From Lachnospiraceae bacterium (GTDB lineage: Bacteria > Bacillota_A > Clostridia > Lachnospirales > Lachnospiraceae): a stretch of DNA of 5,690 nt. Below, one piece after another: positions 5,690-5,690 of the stretch. The translations under genes and the position numbers were made by a program. The notes beneath the pieces are model-generated. The model was not told where the DNA came from. It ran no database searches and saw only the letters and a list, made by a program, of their open reading frames with translations. Within the stretch, counting starts at the first letter, position 1; each line of letters opens with the position of its first letter. Where the stretch lies: NCBI GenBank assembly GCA_031262285.1, contig JAISHZ010000086.1, positions 1-5,690 of the forward strand, read 5' to 3'.

Positions 5690-5690
5690 A

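Larger units (their letters stand above)
5352..5690 (+). other. Intergenic region after the methyltransferase, no complete gene
   Basis: These 339 bases are AT-rich and hold no complete gene I can support. Apart from the direct repeats and the 106-bp units they contain one weak stem, ACGGC/GCCGT (5366-5386) with an 11-base loop and no T-run, so I see no convincing terminator for the methyltransferase. The right end leads into a probable new plus-strand gene. Confidence 0.65.

Overview
The window looks like Bacillota DNA, probably from the Bacilli. It has AT-rich intergenic DNA, strong AGGAG-type ribosome binding sites, sigma-A-like promoters (TTGACA / TATTTT) and one likely TTG start. The genus cannot be read from the sequence; a Paenibacillus-like host is only a guess.

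The left three quarters (positions 1-4318, minus strand) is a Wadjet anti-plasmid defence operon read right to left. It has a clear promoter (4290-4318), then jetA (kleisin-like, 464 aa), jetB (KITE/MukE-like, DUF4194-type, 222 aa) one base later, and after an unusual 153-base gap jetC (SMC/MukB-like ATPase). jetC is cut by the window edge after 665 residues, near the end of the hinge. The nuclease gene jetD, normally next, would lie beyond position 1 and is not visible. The JetA N-terminus and the JetC head sequence fit the Firmicute 'type III' form best. In known Wadjet systems JetA, JetB and JetC form an SMC motor that extrudes DNA loops, and JetD cuts small closed circular DNA such as plasmids.

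Positions 4214-4589 form a 376-base divergent control region. On the minus strand it holds the jet promoter and a leader hairpin. On the plus strand it holds a second promoter, a perfect 7-bp inverted repeat at the predicted transcription start, and a short leader ORF. That ORF has a very good ribosome binding site and its stop codon overlaps the next start (ATGA). The downstream gene (4590-5351) encodes a 253-aa class I SAM-dependent methyltransferase of the small-molecule type. No sequence evidence ties it to Wadjet.

Positions 5352-5690 hold no complete gene. They contain two 13-base direct repeats 21 bases apart, a promoter-like pair, and two full 106-bp tandem repeats (about 81% identical, no gaps) with the first bases of a third. 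The window ends on a GGAGG motif that suggests another plus-strand gene starting just outside.

The main system is therefore known. The less ordinary material is the regulatory DNA: the methyltransferase leader ORF and operator, the jetB-jetC gap and the 106-bp repeats.
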